Assembly: GCF_036588685.1 (NCBI RefSeq)
Contig: NC_086378.1
Span: forward strand, 24,405,578 to 24,469,577
DNA length: 64,000 nt
Direction: 5' to 3'
From: Mytilus trossulus
Lineage: Eukaryota > Mollusca > Bivalvia > Mytilida > Mytilidae
Shown: positions 12,022-23,003 of the stretch, in pieces
Numbering within the stretch: position 1 is the stretch's first letter
Layout of the letters: every line of letters begins with the position of its first letter
Program-made: the position numbers and the translations under genes
The notes under the pieces: model-generated
The model's database searches: none
Told to the model about the DNA's origin: nothing
Seen by the model: only the letters and a program-made list of their open reading frames with translations

Positions 12022-14055
12022 TTAAGGTCTTTCCCCTACGTGAGGAAAGACCTTATTGTTTTTCTAATGTTTTTTTTTCTTTTTCTTTTTCTTTTTTTTC
12101 TTCCAACATTTGTTTGACATGGCCTCCTCCCCTTTCTATTGAAGTTATCAAGACCAAATATGGACCATCGATAGACCTCATCATGAACTTTTACAAGATG
12201 AACTTTTGTAGGATTTCATCATCCCCTTTAGAAGTTATCTCCCTTTTATTGATTTTTTTCAACATGGCCCCCCTTAAATGTTTTAAAAGATATCAAGACC
12301 TTATTTGGACAATAGCTAGATCTTATCATGATGTGTTACCATATGAGGCTGCTAAGGATTTCATCATCCCTTATGAGAGTTATGTCCCCTTGAATCAATT
12401 TGTTTCTTTTACATTTTTCTCAAAAAGTATTCAAGCTAGAATCGATTTGAAAACAGCAACATGTACAAGAACAGATGGCAATGTTAATGAACATGTACAA
12501 TCATTTTGTTATTAATCCTTATAAGGAGTTATTCCACTTGAAAAAATGTACATAATTTTAGAAAAACTGTATTTCGAGAACCAGAAGTCGTAGAGACTGG
12601 GGACCTTCACCAATAATCTTTAATTCATGTGACCTTTAATATACAATCAAGGTCAAAGGTCACTGAGTGCAAAAAAAAATTACGCTGCAAATTCAAGCTT
12701 ACATATTAGTAAAACGATAAGACTTTGCTGCATACATATAGCATGTAAATTGTTCCTCTCGACGAGCTCTACATTTTATACAATAAGCCCAATAATGTCC
12801 GACCGTCTGTTCAAAAGTTACAACGGGATGATTCTTAAAAGTATAGTATTTTGTGTATATCTGTTAAAAGGTAACATATATCAACCTACTATCAACTGCA
12901 AAGATGATCAGTATTTCAAGACCTTCAATTTGAGGTCAATGTCAGGTCATGATGAAATTTCACCTTGACCTTCACAGTATACTATGACCTTGACCTTGTG
13001 ATATTTGAAAGGTCAAGTGGTCCTGAGTTGAATGGTGGTAGTCCCATGTCTCCACGGCTTCCGGTTCTTAAGTTTGGTATTGCATCATATATTTGATGAT
13101 TAATTGTGACCTTGGTGAACTTTGAAATTGTCCCATTTCTTTTTCTATGTGTTGTCCTTTAACTGCAGATCATTTACCATTTAACAGATTTTAGATATCT
13201 ATTGTCGTTTTAGAGATAATGCAGTTTGAAATTTTTCGAGCGGCGGCAAGTATTTCTGAAACAACAACAGCTAACCACTTAAAATGTTTAAGAAATTGAA
13301 GAGATTGACATAGTTATATGTTTAACCAAATACCAAAAACATTCCATGGAAAAAAACACCCAAGAATAAATTTGAAATTTTCATGTTTTGCATTGACTTT
13401 GTGAGTTTCATAACTTCTATTTATATAGTTGATATTGCATCATTTTTTGCACTTTGTCAAATGGGGTCATCTGATATATCAAATTGAAGATCTCAATAAA
13501 CTCTACTTAAAAATGAAAATTTTAAACCTCTTTTTCATCCCAGGTGGAAGGGTGGGGTCATTTAGTGCAAAAATTCAAATTTCTCAGATGGTAAGGTTGT
13601 CGCATATCAAATGAAAGAACATAAAGCGTACATTTCAAATTTCAAATTGACGTCCCCCAAAAATTGGTTGGATGGGGTCATTGAGTGCAAAAAAAATAAT
13701 TTCTTTTACAATAGGGTTGTTGTATATCAAATGAAAGGTCATGATGTGTACATTTGAAATATCAAATTCCCAACCTCCAAAAATTGGTTGGATGGGGTTA
13801 TTAAGTCCAAAATTTAAACTTTTTAGAACATGGCGTTGTCGCATATCAAATGAAAGCTCATCTACCATGTGTTACATATATCATACTTCCGATCTCAAAA
13901 ATGTAGGCGGATGAGGTCATTAAGTGTAAAAAGCGAAAAGTTTCAGAAGGTATGCTTGTCGTATATCAAACGAAAGGTCGTACAAAGAACATAACGAAAA
14001 CATCACTTTTACAGGAAAGACCTTTCAATTGTTTTACAAACAATTGAGATACTAG
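12022..14055 (+). repeat. Satellite unit 7 (mosaic)
   Basis: Complete unit with the hairpin module at 12024-12054. From its start to about 12520 it follows the variants of unit 4; from about 12530 onward it follows those of units 1 and 5 (for instance the ACTTGAAAAAATGTACATAA variant). This points to unequal exchange or gene conversion. Confidence 0.92.
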
Positions 14056-16027
14056 TTTTTCTTTTTTTTCTTCCAACATTTGTTTGACAAGGCCTCATCC
14101 CCTTTCTGTTGAAGTTATCAATACCAAATATGGATCATTGATAGACCTCATCATGAACTTTTACCAGATGAAGTTTTGTAGGATTTCATCATCCCCTTTA
14201 GAAGTTATCTCCCTTTTATTGATTTTTTTCAACATGGCCCCCCTTTAATGTTTTAAAAGATATCATGACCTTATTTGGACAAAAGTTAGATCTCATCATG
14301 ATGTGTTACCATATGAGGCTGCTAAGGATTTCATCATTCCCTATGAGAGTTACGTCCCCTTGGAGCAATTTCTTTCTTTTACATTTTTATCAAAAAGTAT
14401 TCAAGATAGATTCGATTTGAAAACGGCAACATGTACAAGACCAAATGGCAATGATAATAAACATATACAATCATTTAGTTGTTAACCCTTATAAGGAGAT
14501 ATTTCCCTTGAAAAAATATACACAATTTTTGAAAAATTGTATCTCGAGAACCGGAAGTCGTAAAGACTTGGGACCTACACCAATAATCTTAAGTTCATGT
14601 GACCTTTAATTTGCACCCAAGGTCAAAGGTCACCAAGTGCAAAAAAAAATTACGCTGCAATTTCAAGCTTGCATATTAAGAAAACGATAAGAGTTTGCTG
14701 CATACTTACAGTGTATAAAATGGTCCTCTCGACGAGCTCTACATTTTATACACTGAGCTCAAAAGATTCCGACTGTCTGTTCAAAAGTTACGACGGGATG
14801 ATTCTTAAAAGTATAGTATTGTGTGTATATCTTTTTAAAGGTAACAGATATCAACCTACTATAAACAGCAAAGATGATCAGTAGTTCAAGACCTTCAATT
14901 TGAGGTCAATGTCAGGTCATGATGAAATTTCACCTTGACCTTCACATTATACTATGACCTTGACCTTGTGACATTTGAAAGGTCAAGTGGTCTTGAGTTG
15001 AATGGTGATAGTCCCATGTCTCTACGACTTCCGGTTCTCAAGTTTTGTATTGCATCATATATTTGATGATTAATTGTGACCTTGGTGAACTTTGAAATTG
15101 TCCACATTCTTTTTCTATAATGTTGTCCTTCAACTGTAGATCATTTATCATTTAACAGATTTGAGATATCTATTGTCGTTTTAGAGATAATGCAGTTTGA
15201 AGTTTTGCGAGCGGAGGCATGTATTTCTGAATCATCAAGAGCTTACCACGAAAAATGTTTTAGAAATTGAAGAGGTGGACATAGTTATGTGTTTGACCAA
15301 ATACCAAAAACATTCCATGGAAAAAAACACCAAAAAATCAATTTGAAATTTTCATGTTTTGCATTGACTTTGTAAGTTTCATAACTTCTATTTATATAGT
15401 TGATATTGCATCATTATTTGCACTTTGTCAAATGGGGTCATCTGATATATCAAATTGAAGGTCTTAATAAACTCTACTTAAAAAATGAAAATTTTAACCC
15501 CCCTTTTCATCCCAGGGGGAAGGGTGGGGTCATTTAGTGCAAACATTCAAATTTCTCAAATGGTAAGGTTGTCGCATATCAAATGAAAGAACATAAAGCG
15601 TACATTTCAAATTTCAAATTGACGTCCCCCAAAAATTGGTTGGATGGGGTCATTGAGTGCAAAAAATAAATTTTCTTTTACGATAGGGTTGTTGTATATC
15701 AAATGAAAGGTCATGATGTATACATTTGAAATATCAAATTCCCAACCTCCAAAAATTGGTTGGATGAGGTTATTAAGTGCAACAATCAAACTTTTTAAAA
15801 CATGGCGTTGTCGCATATCAAATGAAAGCTCATCTACCCTGTGTTACATATATCATACTTCCGATCTAAAAAATGTAGGCGGATGAGGTCATTAAGTGTA
15901 AAAAGCGAAAAGTTACAGAAGGTATGCTTGTCGTATATCGAACGAAAGGTCGTACAAAGAACATTACGAAAACATCACTTTTACAGGAAAGACCTTTCAA
16001 TTGTTTTACAAACAATTGAGATACTAG
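14056..16027 (+). repeat. Satellite unit 8
   Basis: Complete unit without the hairpin module. Otherwise it is nearly a copy of unit 2, about 12.1 kb away, including private variants near 15240-15295 (compare 3160-3215). Confidence 0.92.
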
Positions 16028-18000
16028 TCTTTTTCTTTTTTTTCTTCCAACATTTGTTTGACAAGGCCTCATCCCCTTTCTGTTGAAGTTATCAAGACCA
16101 AATATGGATCATTGATAGACCTCATCATGAACTTTTACCAGATGAACTTTTGTAGGATTTCATCATCCCCTTTAGAAGTTATCTCCCTTCTATTGATTTT
16201 TTTCAACATGGCCCCCCTTAAATGTTTTAAAAGATATCATGACCTTATTTGGACAAAAGTTAGATCTCATCATGATGTGTTCCCATATGAGGCTGCTAAG
16301 GATTTCATCATTCCTTATGAGAGTTACGTCCCCTTGAAGCAATTTCTTTCTTTTACATTTTTCTCAAAAAGTATTCAAGATAGAATCGATTTGAAAACGG
16401 TAACATGTACAAGACCAAATGGCAATGATAATAAACATATACAATCATTTTGTTGTTAACCCTTATAAGGAGTTATTTCCCTTGAAAAAATATACACAAT
16501 TTTTGAAAAATTGTATCTCGAGAACCGGAAGTCGTAAAGACTTGGGACCTACACCAATAATCTTTAGTTCATGTGACCTTTAATTTGCACCCAAGGTCAA
16601 AGGTCACCAAGTGCAAAAAAAAATTACGCTGCAATTTCAAGCTTGCATATTAAGAAAACGATAAGAGTTTGCTGCATACTTACAGTGTATAAAATGTTCC
16701 TCTCGACGAGCTCTACATTTTATACACTGAGCTCAAAAGATTCCGACTGTCTGTTCAAAAGTTACGACGGAATGATTCTTAAAAGTATAGTATTGTGTGT
16801 ATATCTTTTTAAAGGTAACAGATATCAACCTACTATAAACTGCAAAGATGATCAGTAGTTCAAGACCTTCAATTTGAGGTCAATGTCAGGTCATGATGAA
16901 ATTTCACCTTGACCTTCACATTATACTATGACCTTGACCTTGTGACATTTGAAAGGTCAAGTGGTCCTGAGTTGAATGGTGATAGTCCCATGTCTCTACG
17001 ACTTCCGGTTCTCAAGTTTTGTATTGCATCATATATTTGATGATTAATTGTGACCTTGGTGAACTTTGAAATTGTCCACATTCTTTTTCTATAATGTTGT
17101 GCTTCAACTGTAGATCATTTATCATTTAACAGATTTGAGATATCTATTGTCGTTTTAGAGATAATGCAGTTTGAAGTTTTGCGAGCGGAGGCATGTATTT
17201 CTGAATCAACAACAGCTTACCACTTAAAATGTTTTACAAATTGAAGAGGTTGACATAGTTATGTGTTTGACCAAATACCAAAAACATTCCATGGAAAAAA
17301 ACACCAAAAAATCAATTTGAAATTTTCATGTTTTCCATTGAATTTATAAGTTTCATAACTTCTATTTATATAGTTGATATTGCATCATTTTTGGCACTTT
17401 GTCAAATGGGGTCATCTGATATATCAAATTGACGGTCTCAATAAACTCTACTTAAAAATGAAAATTTTAAACCCCCTTTTCATCCCAGGGGGACGGGTGG
17501 GGTCATTTAGTGCAAAAAGTCAAATTTCTCAGATGGTAAGGTTGTCGCATATCAAATGAAAGAACATAAAGCGTACATTTCAAATTTCAAATTGACGTCC
17601 CCCAAAAATTGGTTGAATGGGGTCATTGAGTGCAAAAAATAAATTTTCTTTTACGATAGGGTTGTTGTATATCAAATGAAAGGTCATGATGTGTACATTT
17701 GAAATATCAAATTCCCGACCTCCAAAAATTGGTTGGATGGGGTTATTTAGTGCAAAAATCAAACTTTTTAGAACATGGCGTTGTCGCATATCAAATGAAA
17801 GCTCATCCACCCTGTGTTACATATATCATACTTCCGATCTAAAAAATGTAGGCGGATGAGGTCATTAAGTGTAAAAAGCTAAAAGTTTCAAAAGGTATGC
17901 TTGTCGTATATCAAACGAAAGGTCGTACAAAGAACATTACGAAAACATCACTTTTACAGGAAAGACCTTTCAATTGTTTTACAAACAATTGAGATACTAG
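16028..18000 (+). repeat. Satellite unit 9 (last unit, right array edge)
   Basis: Last complete unit, closest to units 2 and 8 in its 5' half. It begins TC directly after the preceding CTAG, the only junction here that reads CTAG/TC as expected for joined canonical Helitron ends. It ends in the hairpin (17971-17991) and CTAG (17997-18000), followed by a run of T and then unrelated sequence. Confidence 0.92.
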
Positions 18001-19246
18001 TTTTATATTATATTACTCATTGTGTCTTTTAAATTTGACTGGTTAACTGGAATATGTATGCTCTATAAATAGATGTCCTTTAAATATTGATTACATGGAT
18101 ACTGTATAAACATGCCATACTTTACTTCCTTGACTTCCTTGTAACCGACATTTTAGGAAAATAAGAGATAGAAACCCTACTTGATATAATTGCTCATCAA
18201 AAGAACACATGATGTGAACAATTCCTAATTAACAGGTATATATCATTGTAAAAAACCACTTTATCATTTTATTTTGGCATAGATAAAGGCTTATATTTCT
18301 TGTCATGTTTTTCCCCCGTTTTGTTTAGTTTTTAAATCAATTAAAATGATATGTGAGGTACCCTTCCAACAGGCAGGAAACAAGAAACAAATTTTTTCAA
18401 ATAACACTTTGAGGACCACAGCATACATGGGTTTTCACTTCTATATTATCATAAAAGACATAAATAATAAATAAAGTTTATAGGCAGAAATATAAATTTT
18501 GTTAAAGATTGAAAATGAATTCATTGGCAAAATCAACAAACATTTAGACCTGAGCAATAGCTTCTAATATTTGCTCAGAGGGTTGAACAGCAACTGATGT
18601 GGACACATCACGCAGTATAAATAAAGCTTTCCAACATAAAGATTGAGCAGAACTAGTGCTATGTAAAATAATGATTTTCTGTATAATTTTGTTCAACGTA
18701 GGTGATACCACATTAAAATAATATACGTAGTTAAAATTTTAGAAAGCTTTTAGCATGTTTAGTTCTTCATAATAATTTGACAAAAATTTCAGTTAACACA
18801 GTAAGTATTATGTAACAGAAATTTGATGAGCAATTACTTTAAGTCGAGATGAGCACGGACATCCCTACTAATATATATAGATATATGCCAAAAGGGTTAG
18901 AAAGAGGCTGTTATTAAATATAGAGCTAGTTATATGTGTATTCAAGGATTTTATCCAAGGTTTATAAAAATAGAAACCAAAATATTCTGAAGTATGATTC
19001 ATAAAATTCCATTCCAATGTGTCAAAAAATGTATTAATAAAACTGCTCTTTCTATACTAAACTTATCTGCATTATCAAGTACATCTTGTATTTTGGGTAC
19101 ATTAAATCCTATCAATCTGTTCTTGATGTATCCTGTTTGATCCGCATTTATTAGTGATTAAAATTTATATATATATATTTTTTATTTTCGATACTTACGT
19201 GTATGATCTTGATGATAATGATATTAGTTAGTAAATTGCAATTTCC

Positions 19247-19278
<32 letters not shown>

Positions 19279-20251
19279 TCAATGTTTTATTGCACTTTTG
19301 CTGTTAACAATTTACTCTATTGCTCTAAATTGCAATTTCCAATGGATAATTTTCTTCTTTATTTTTATTTATTTTTTTTCCTCCTGAAATAATTGTACCT
19401 ATGGCATTTTTGTTCATTAATGTTTTTTGAAAAGAAATTATTTCGTTTGGAGTGTATAAGTTTATAAGTGAATAGATTCTACTCTCAAATTCAATATTTA
19501 TCATGATTATTTATCTGCTTGAATCTTTATGCTCATCTATATATTAATTTATAACACTTTCTAAAGTTGTATTGAAGTGATTTGTCTTGAATTAAAGATA
19601 TTTCTTTACATAAGTATAATCTAAATGCGGGGAACAACTCTTTTCTATCAATTATCATGATTATAGACAAAATAGCACTTATTGCTGCAAATGCATCTGA
19701 TGTTAAAAAAAATCTAATCTGTGAGCTACTGTTCACTTATGTTACAACAAACCCCCAACTCCCCCAATAAATCTGAAACCCTATCACACAGTATAGTAAA
19801 GCTGTCTCATATAAATCTGAAACCCCAAATCCTTGTAATGTCGCTCCTGGGGAAAATGCGACAAAAATATTCATGGGACCGAAGGCTGGAAAAAGTTAAA
19901 ATAAAACAATAAATTCCTGCAGGGGTATAATAATACTAATGCACAATCAAGCAAAATGTTATTTTTTAGAAAATAGTCTCCGTGAACTAGTTTTCAGGAG
20001 CAATAAATGCATCTTTTCCAACAAATTACAGTATGACAGCGAAAAAAATAAATATCACGTAAACAACATCTTAACCTCACTGTAACTGTTTTTTGCCCTT
20101 GAACATAGCTCTGACTTTTTGTCTGGATATGGATATACTTATCTAGCCTTTTTGATTTTTAACAGCTTTCAACATGTTTGTAGGTTATGACTATTATTTT
20201 AAGGAATTTTTGAAGCAAATTGAATAACTTTTTTATTTGTTCTTGTTTAGG
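18001..20251. other. Single-copy AT-rich region between array and B-box gene
   Basis: No gene is visible. It holds a small poly(A) retrocopy (19232-19340, listed separately) and AT-rich sequence. The last bases before 20251 form a pyrimidine-rich tract ending TTGTTTAG, a good 3' splice site, so an upstream non-coding exon of the next gene may lie in or beyond this region. Confidence 0.6.
19232..19340 (-). mobile_element. Short poly(A) retrocopy with 15-bp target duplication
   Basis: The 15-bp direct repeat TAAATTGCAATTTCC occurs at 19232-19246 and 19326-19340. Between the copies lie 25 T residues (19247-19271) and 54 bp. On the minus strand the insert ends in A25 with an AATAAA signal 14 bases upstream (19286-19291 on the plus strand). 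This is the signature of LINE-type target-primed insertion of a 5'-truncated polyadenylated transcript. The source transcript is not recognisable. Confidence 0.8.
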
Positions 20252-20253
20252 TC

Positions 20254-21933
20254 ATGGCATCCAATAAACATATATCATGTGGACCTTGCCAAAAAGGAGA
20301 AGTAAACACTGAAGCTGTTATCTGGTGTTACAACTGTGATGAAGGATTATGCTCAACATGTTCTAGTCAACATAAAAGATTCAAAGGAACATGTGATCAT
20401 ATGACCATTGATATCAAAAGTTATAAACCATCCACCCAAGCCATCAAAACAGAATGTGACAAACACGGTCAGCAGCTTAACTTGTACTGTCCTGGTCATT
20501 TAATGCCATGCTGTGGTGAATGTATTTCCACCGGTCATTCAAAATGTACCGTAATAAAAAGTTTAGCAGATGTCGTGGATAAAACAAAGATTGAAAAATC
20601 AAAGGAAACTGTAGAGACAGACATCAATTCTATATTAAATGTATTGGAAACATTAACCAACAGCAAATCAAAAAACATCAAAACTGGAGAAAATCAGATT
20701 GTTAGCATAAAAAAGTCAATTAAAGGAATTAGACAGGAATTCAACAAACATTTAGACCATCTGGAGAAGAAGTTTTCTCAAGAAATAAATACCACTTGGA
20801 ATCAGGAAAAATCAAAAGCAACGGATGTCATTTCTGAAATTGAAGTGAAAAAGAAAAACTTGAAAGAAATAAAAGAACATTTACAAACAGTCACAACACA
20901 AATTTCTAAACTGCAAACTTTTCTTGGTGTTCATAAGATTGAACAAAAAGTACACCAATGTCAAAAATATGTTGAAGATCTGGAAAATGATGAGAGAGCA
21001 AAAGAAGTTGTCATCAAAATGAAACAAAATGATGAAATAGAAAAGATACTTAGCAAGTTAGAATCATTAGAATCCTTAGGAAAAGTCATTGTTATAAAGA
21101 CAGAAGTAGCCATGAAAACAGAAATAAGTGTGGGAACAAAACCACAAGTACCATTACACGAACATTCCAACATAAACAACATAATCATGAATATTGAGAC
21201 AAAGATAGAGATCAACATGATTAATATCAGTGACATAATTTGTCTGATGGATGGAAGAGTTATAATATTGGAATGGTGTGATAAAGTTAATCTACTTACT
21301 TCTGATGGCAAACTACAGAAACCATTACCTATACCTGGTGATGCATGGAGTGTTACACAGATAAATCAGAACACTATTGCCACAACTTATCCTGAAGAGA
21401 AAGCCATTAAGATCTTCAATATAGAGAATGAAACAGTTACCAAAGTTATCACATTAGACAAAGAATGCAACGGTTTATCTTTCTCCAATAATTCTCTGGC
21501 TGTTGGTTTGAAAGATGATGAAATTCGTATCATAGACTTGGAAGGAAATACACTGAAGTCAATGGAAGTAGGGAGTAAATCATCCCTGTATAACTTTGTT
21601 TACTGTAATGACAGAATAATCTATAGTGACGATGTTGGTAAAGCAGTATACTGTGTTGATGAATCAGGTAAACAGATCTGGCAATATAAACAGGATTTAA
21701 CAGGACCAAGAGGACTTTGTATAGATACTTATGGTAACATTATTGTAGCAGACTGGGGATCTAATAGAATAATAGTTATATCAAAAGATGGAAAGGAGAG
21801 TAAAGTACTGATCAGTAAAGAGGATGGACAGGGGAGCAATCAGTGTATTTGTTTTACACATGATGAGTCTTCCGGTTATATTTGTGATGACTATGGCACA
21901 AAATTGACAAAATTTAATTTATCTTATGGATAA
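20254..21933 (+). CDS. B-box / coiled-coil / NHL-type beta-propeller protein (TRIM-like, no RING)
   Basis: Intact 559-aa frame. Residues 9-49 form a first B-box-like zinc-binding unit (Cys 9, 12, 25, 28, 33, 36 and His 40, 49) and residues 68-98 a second (C68, H71, C79, C87, C90, H95, C98). Residues ~110-285 are Lys/Glu-rich coiled coil. Residues ~300-559 contain repeated beta-strand segments with a clear NHL-like motif at 482-513 (GPRGLCIDTYGNIIVADWGS). This order is that of TRIM2/3/45/56-like proteins, but there is no N-terminal RING, so ubiquitin-ligase activity cannot be assumed. Such RING-less genes are numerous in bivalves and often considered part of immune or stress responses (family knowledge; this gene's role is unknown). 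The start follows a 3' splice site at 20249-20250, suggesting a spliced non-coding leader and a single coding exon. Confidence 0.88.
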   Translation: MASNKHISCGPCQKGEVNTEAVIWCYNCDEGLCSTCSSQHKRFKGTCDHMTIDIKSYKPSTQAIKTECDKHGQQLNLYCPGHLMPCCGECISTGHSKCTVIKSLADVVDKTKIEKSKETVETDINSILNVLETLTNSKSKNIKTGENQIVSIKKSIKGIRQEFNKHLDHLEKKFSQEINTTWNQEKSKATDVISEIEVKKKNLKEIKEHLQTVTTQISKLQTFLGVHKIEQKVHQCQKYVEDLENDERAKEVVIKMKQNDEIEKILSKLESLESLGKVIVIKTEVAMKTEISVGTKPQVPLHEHSNINNIIMNIETKIEINMINISDIICLMDGRVIILEWCDKVNLLTSDGKLQKPLPIPGDAWSVTQINQNTIATTYPEEKAIKIFNIENETVTKVITLDKECNGLSFSNNSLAVGLKDDEIRIIDLEGNTLKSMEVGSKSSLYNFVYCNDRIIYSDDVGKAVYCVDESGKQIWQYKQDLTGPRGLCIDTYGNIIVADWGSNRIIVISKDGKESKVLISKEDGQGSNQCICFTHDESSGYICDDYGTKLTKFNLSYG

Positions 21934-22300
21934 AATACACATCAAGTTATCTTATGATATTATCTGCCTTTGAATAGATGAAAGAAATATACAAATGTAC
22001 ATAATACAAGTTGCAAAATTTGATGTGAAGTTTGAACGTCAAAGAAAAGATAGGCAAGTGAACAGATGTGTAATGTTGTTGTTGGGTTACTTATACATGT
22101 TTACTAATACATCACATACTCGTATATTTTTGACTGTTAGTATTTGGTTTGAATATGAGAGGATATTAAATGTGGGCAAGTGTATAGATGTTTGTTGCTG
22201 TTTTTATTGTTTTGTTGATTTACTGTCTAACAATAACAGCCGCAATGACCTGTTACAGTACAAAAAGAAGAGGCGCAGCAAAATAGTTCCATTTGTTTAA
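21934..22300. other. Probable 3' UTR / intergenic spacer after the B-box gene
   Basis: No convincing gene. An open frame of ~100 codons from 21995 has no recognisable motif and ends at the border of the Penelope-like remnant. I see no AATAAA here; an ATTAAA at about 22165 is a weak candidate poly(A) signal. Confidence 0.4.
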
Positions 22301-23003
22301 ACATACAATCACGCCTTTACTAACCTTTCACGTCTGATCCGTGCCAATTGGCAAAGTATTGCCAATCACCCAAAACTATCCAAAATATTTCCCGATCCTC
22401 CTGTCTTAGCTTTTCGGAGACCAGCAAGTCTAAAAGACTTATTTGTGAAAGCTGCCGTCTCCTCTAATAAAAGCTGTTCAACTAAAGGATGGTGCAAGTC
22501 GTATGGTAACAAACGATGTCTGACTTGCCAACAAATACTGAATACTCAAACATTTACTTGCCACTCAACTGGGTCTGTGTACACAATATTTTGTAATGTA
22601 ACTTGCAAAACCCAAAATGTTGTATACATTCTTCAGTGTCGATGTGGCATGCAGTATGTTGGCGAGACAGAACAGCCATTCAACAAACGCATGAATGGTC
22701 ATCGTAGTGACTACACCTGCAAGCCCGACCTCCCCGTAAGTCGTCATTTAAGATCACACGGGCACGCCCAAGCTGATCTTAAAAACACTTACCATCACTA
22801 TCATAGATCACAACGAGGATTGGTCAAAGGCCGACAGACTTGCTCGGGAAAGTTTTTGGATAAGAAAGCTCAGGACAGTTTCCCCAGAGGGAATTAATGA
22901 AAAAAACATAGAAGAGTCACTCATTTTCCCTACCATCACTCATTTCCTGCCATTACTTGTGTCCAGTAACTCCGGCTTCCATACTGGACTCTTATATTTT
23001 TGA
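22301..23003 (+). pseudogene. Penelope-like element remnant: RT C-terminus and GIY-YIG endonuclease, frameshifted
   Basis: The frame opens right after a stop at 22298 and encodes the linker typical of Penelope-like elements (PDPPVLAFRRPASLKDLF), a Cys cluster (GNKRCLTC) and a GIY-YIG-type domain (VVYILQC, MQYVGET, NKRMNGHRSD). At about 22785-22790 the match moves to another frame, which stays open to a stop at 23001 and contains the FWIRKL segment expected near the domain end. So one small indel breaks the copy. The reverse-transcriptase core is missing. No start codon is credible; this is a 5'-truncated, dead copy of a retroelement. Confidence 0.85.

Larger units (their letters stand above)
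1..18000 (+). repeat. Tandem satellite array of nine ~2.0 kb units
   Basis: Nine head-to-tail copies of one unit fill this stretch; the first is cut by the window edge. Unit ends, marked by the last G of the motif GATACTAG, fall at 1912, 3948, 5926, 7955, 9996, 12021, 14055, 16027 and 18000, so complete units are 1972-2041 bp. Every unit contains, in order: an optional hairpin module, a T/C-rich tract, a block with scattered AGGTCA half-sites, a ~119-bp subrepeat block, and a terminal hairpin plus CTAG. Open frames of 60-226 codons occur, but they shift or close between units and are not credible genes. The right edge is sharp: after CTAG at 18000 the sequence becomes unrelated single-copy DNA. 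The CTAG with a hairpin just upstream and the inverted AAGGTCTTTCC/GGAAAGACCTT blocks suggest a non-autonomous Helitron/Helentron-like origin (inference). Confidence 0.95.

Noticed and set aside
20961-21311. Antisense 116-codon frame in the B-box gene
   Set aside because: Shadow of the coiled-coil/propeller coding strand; hydrophobic mirror translation only.
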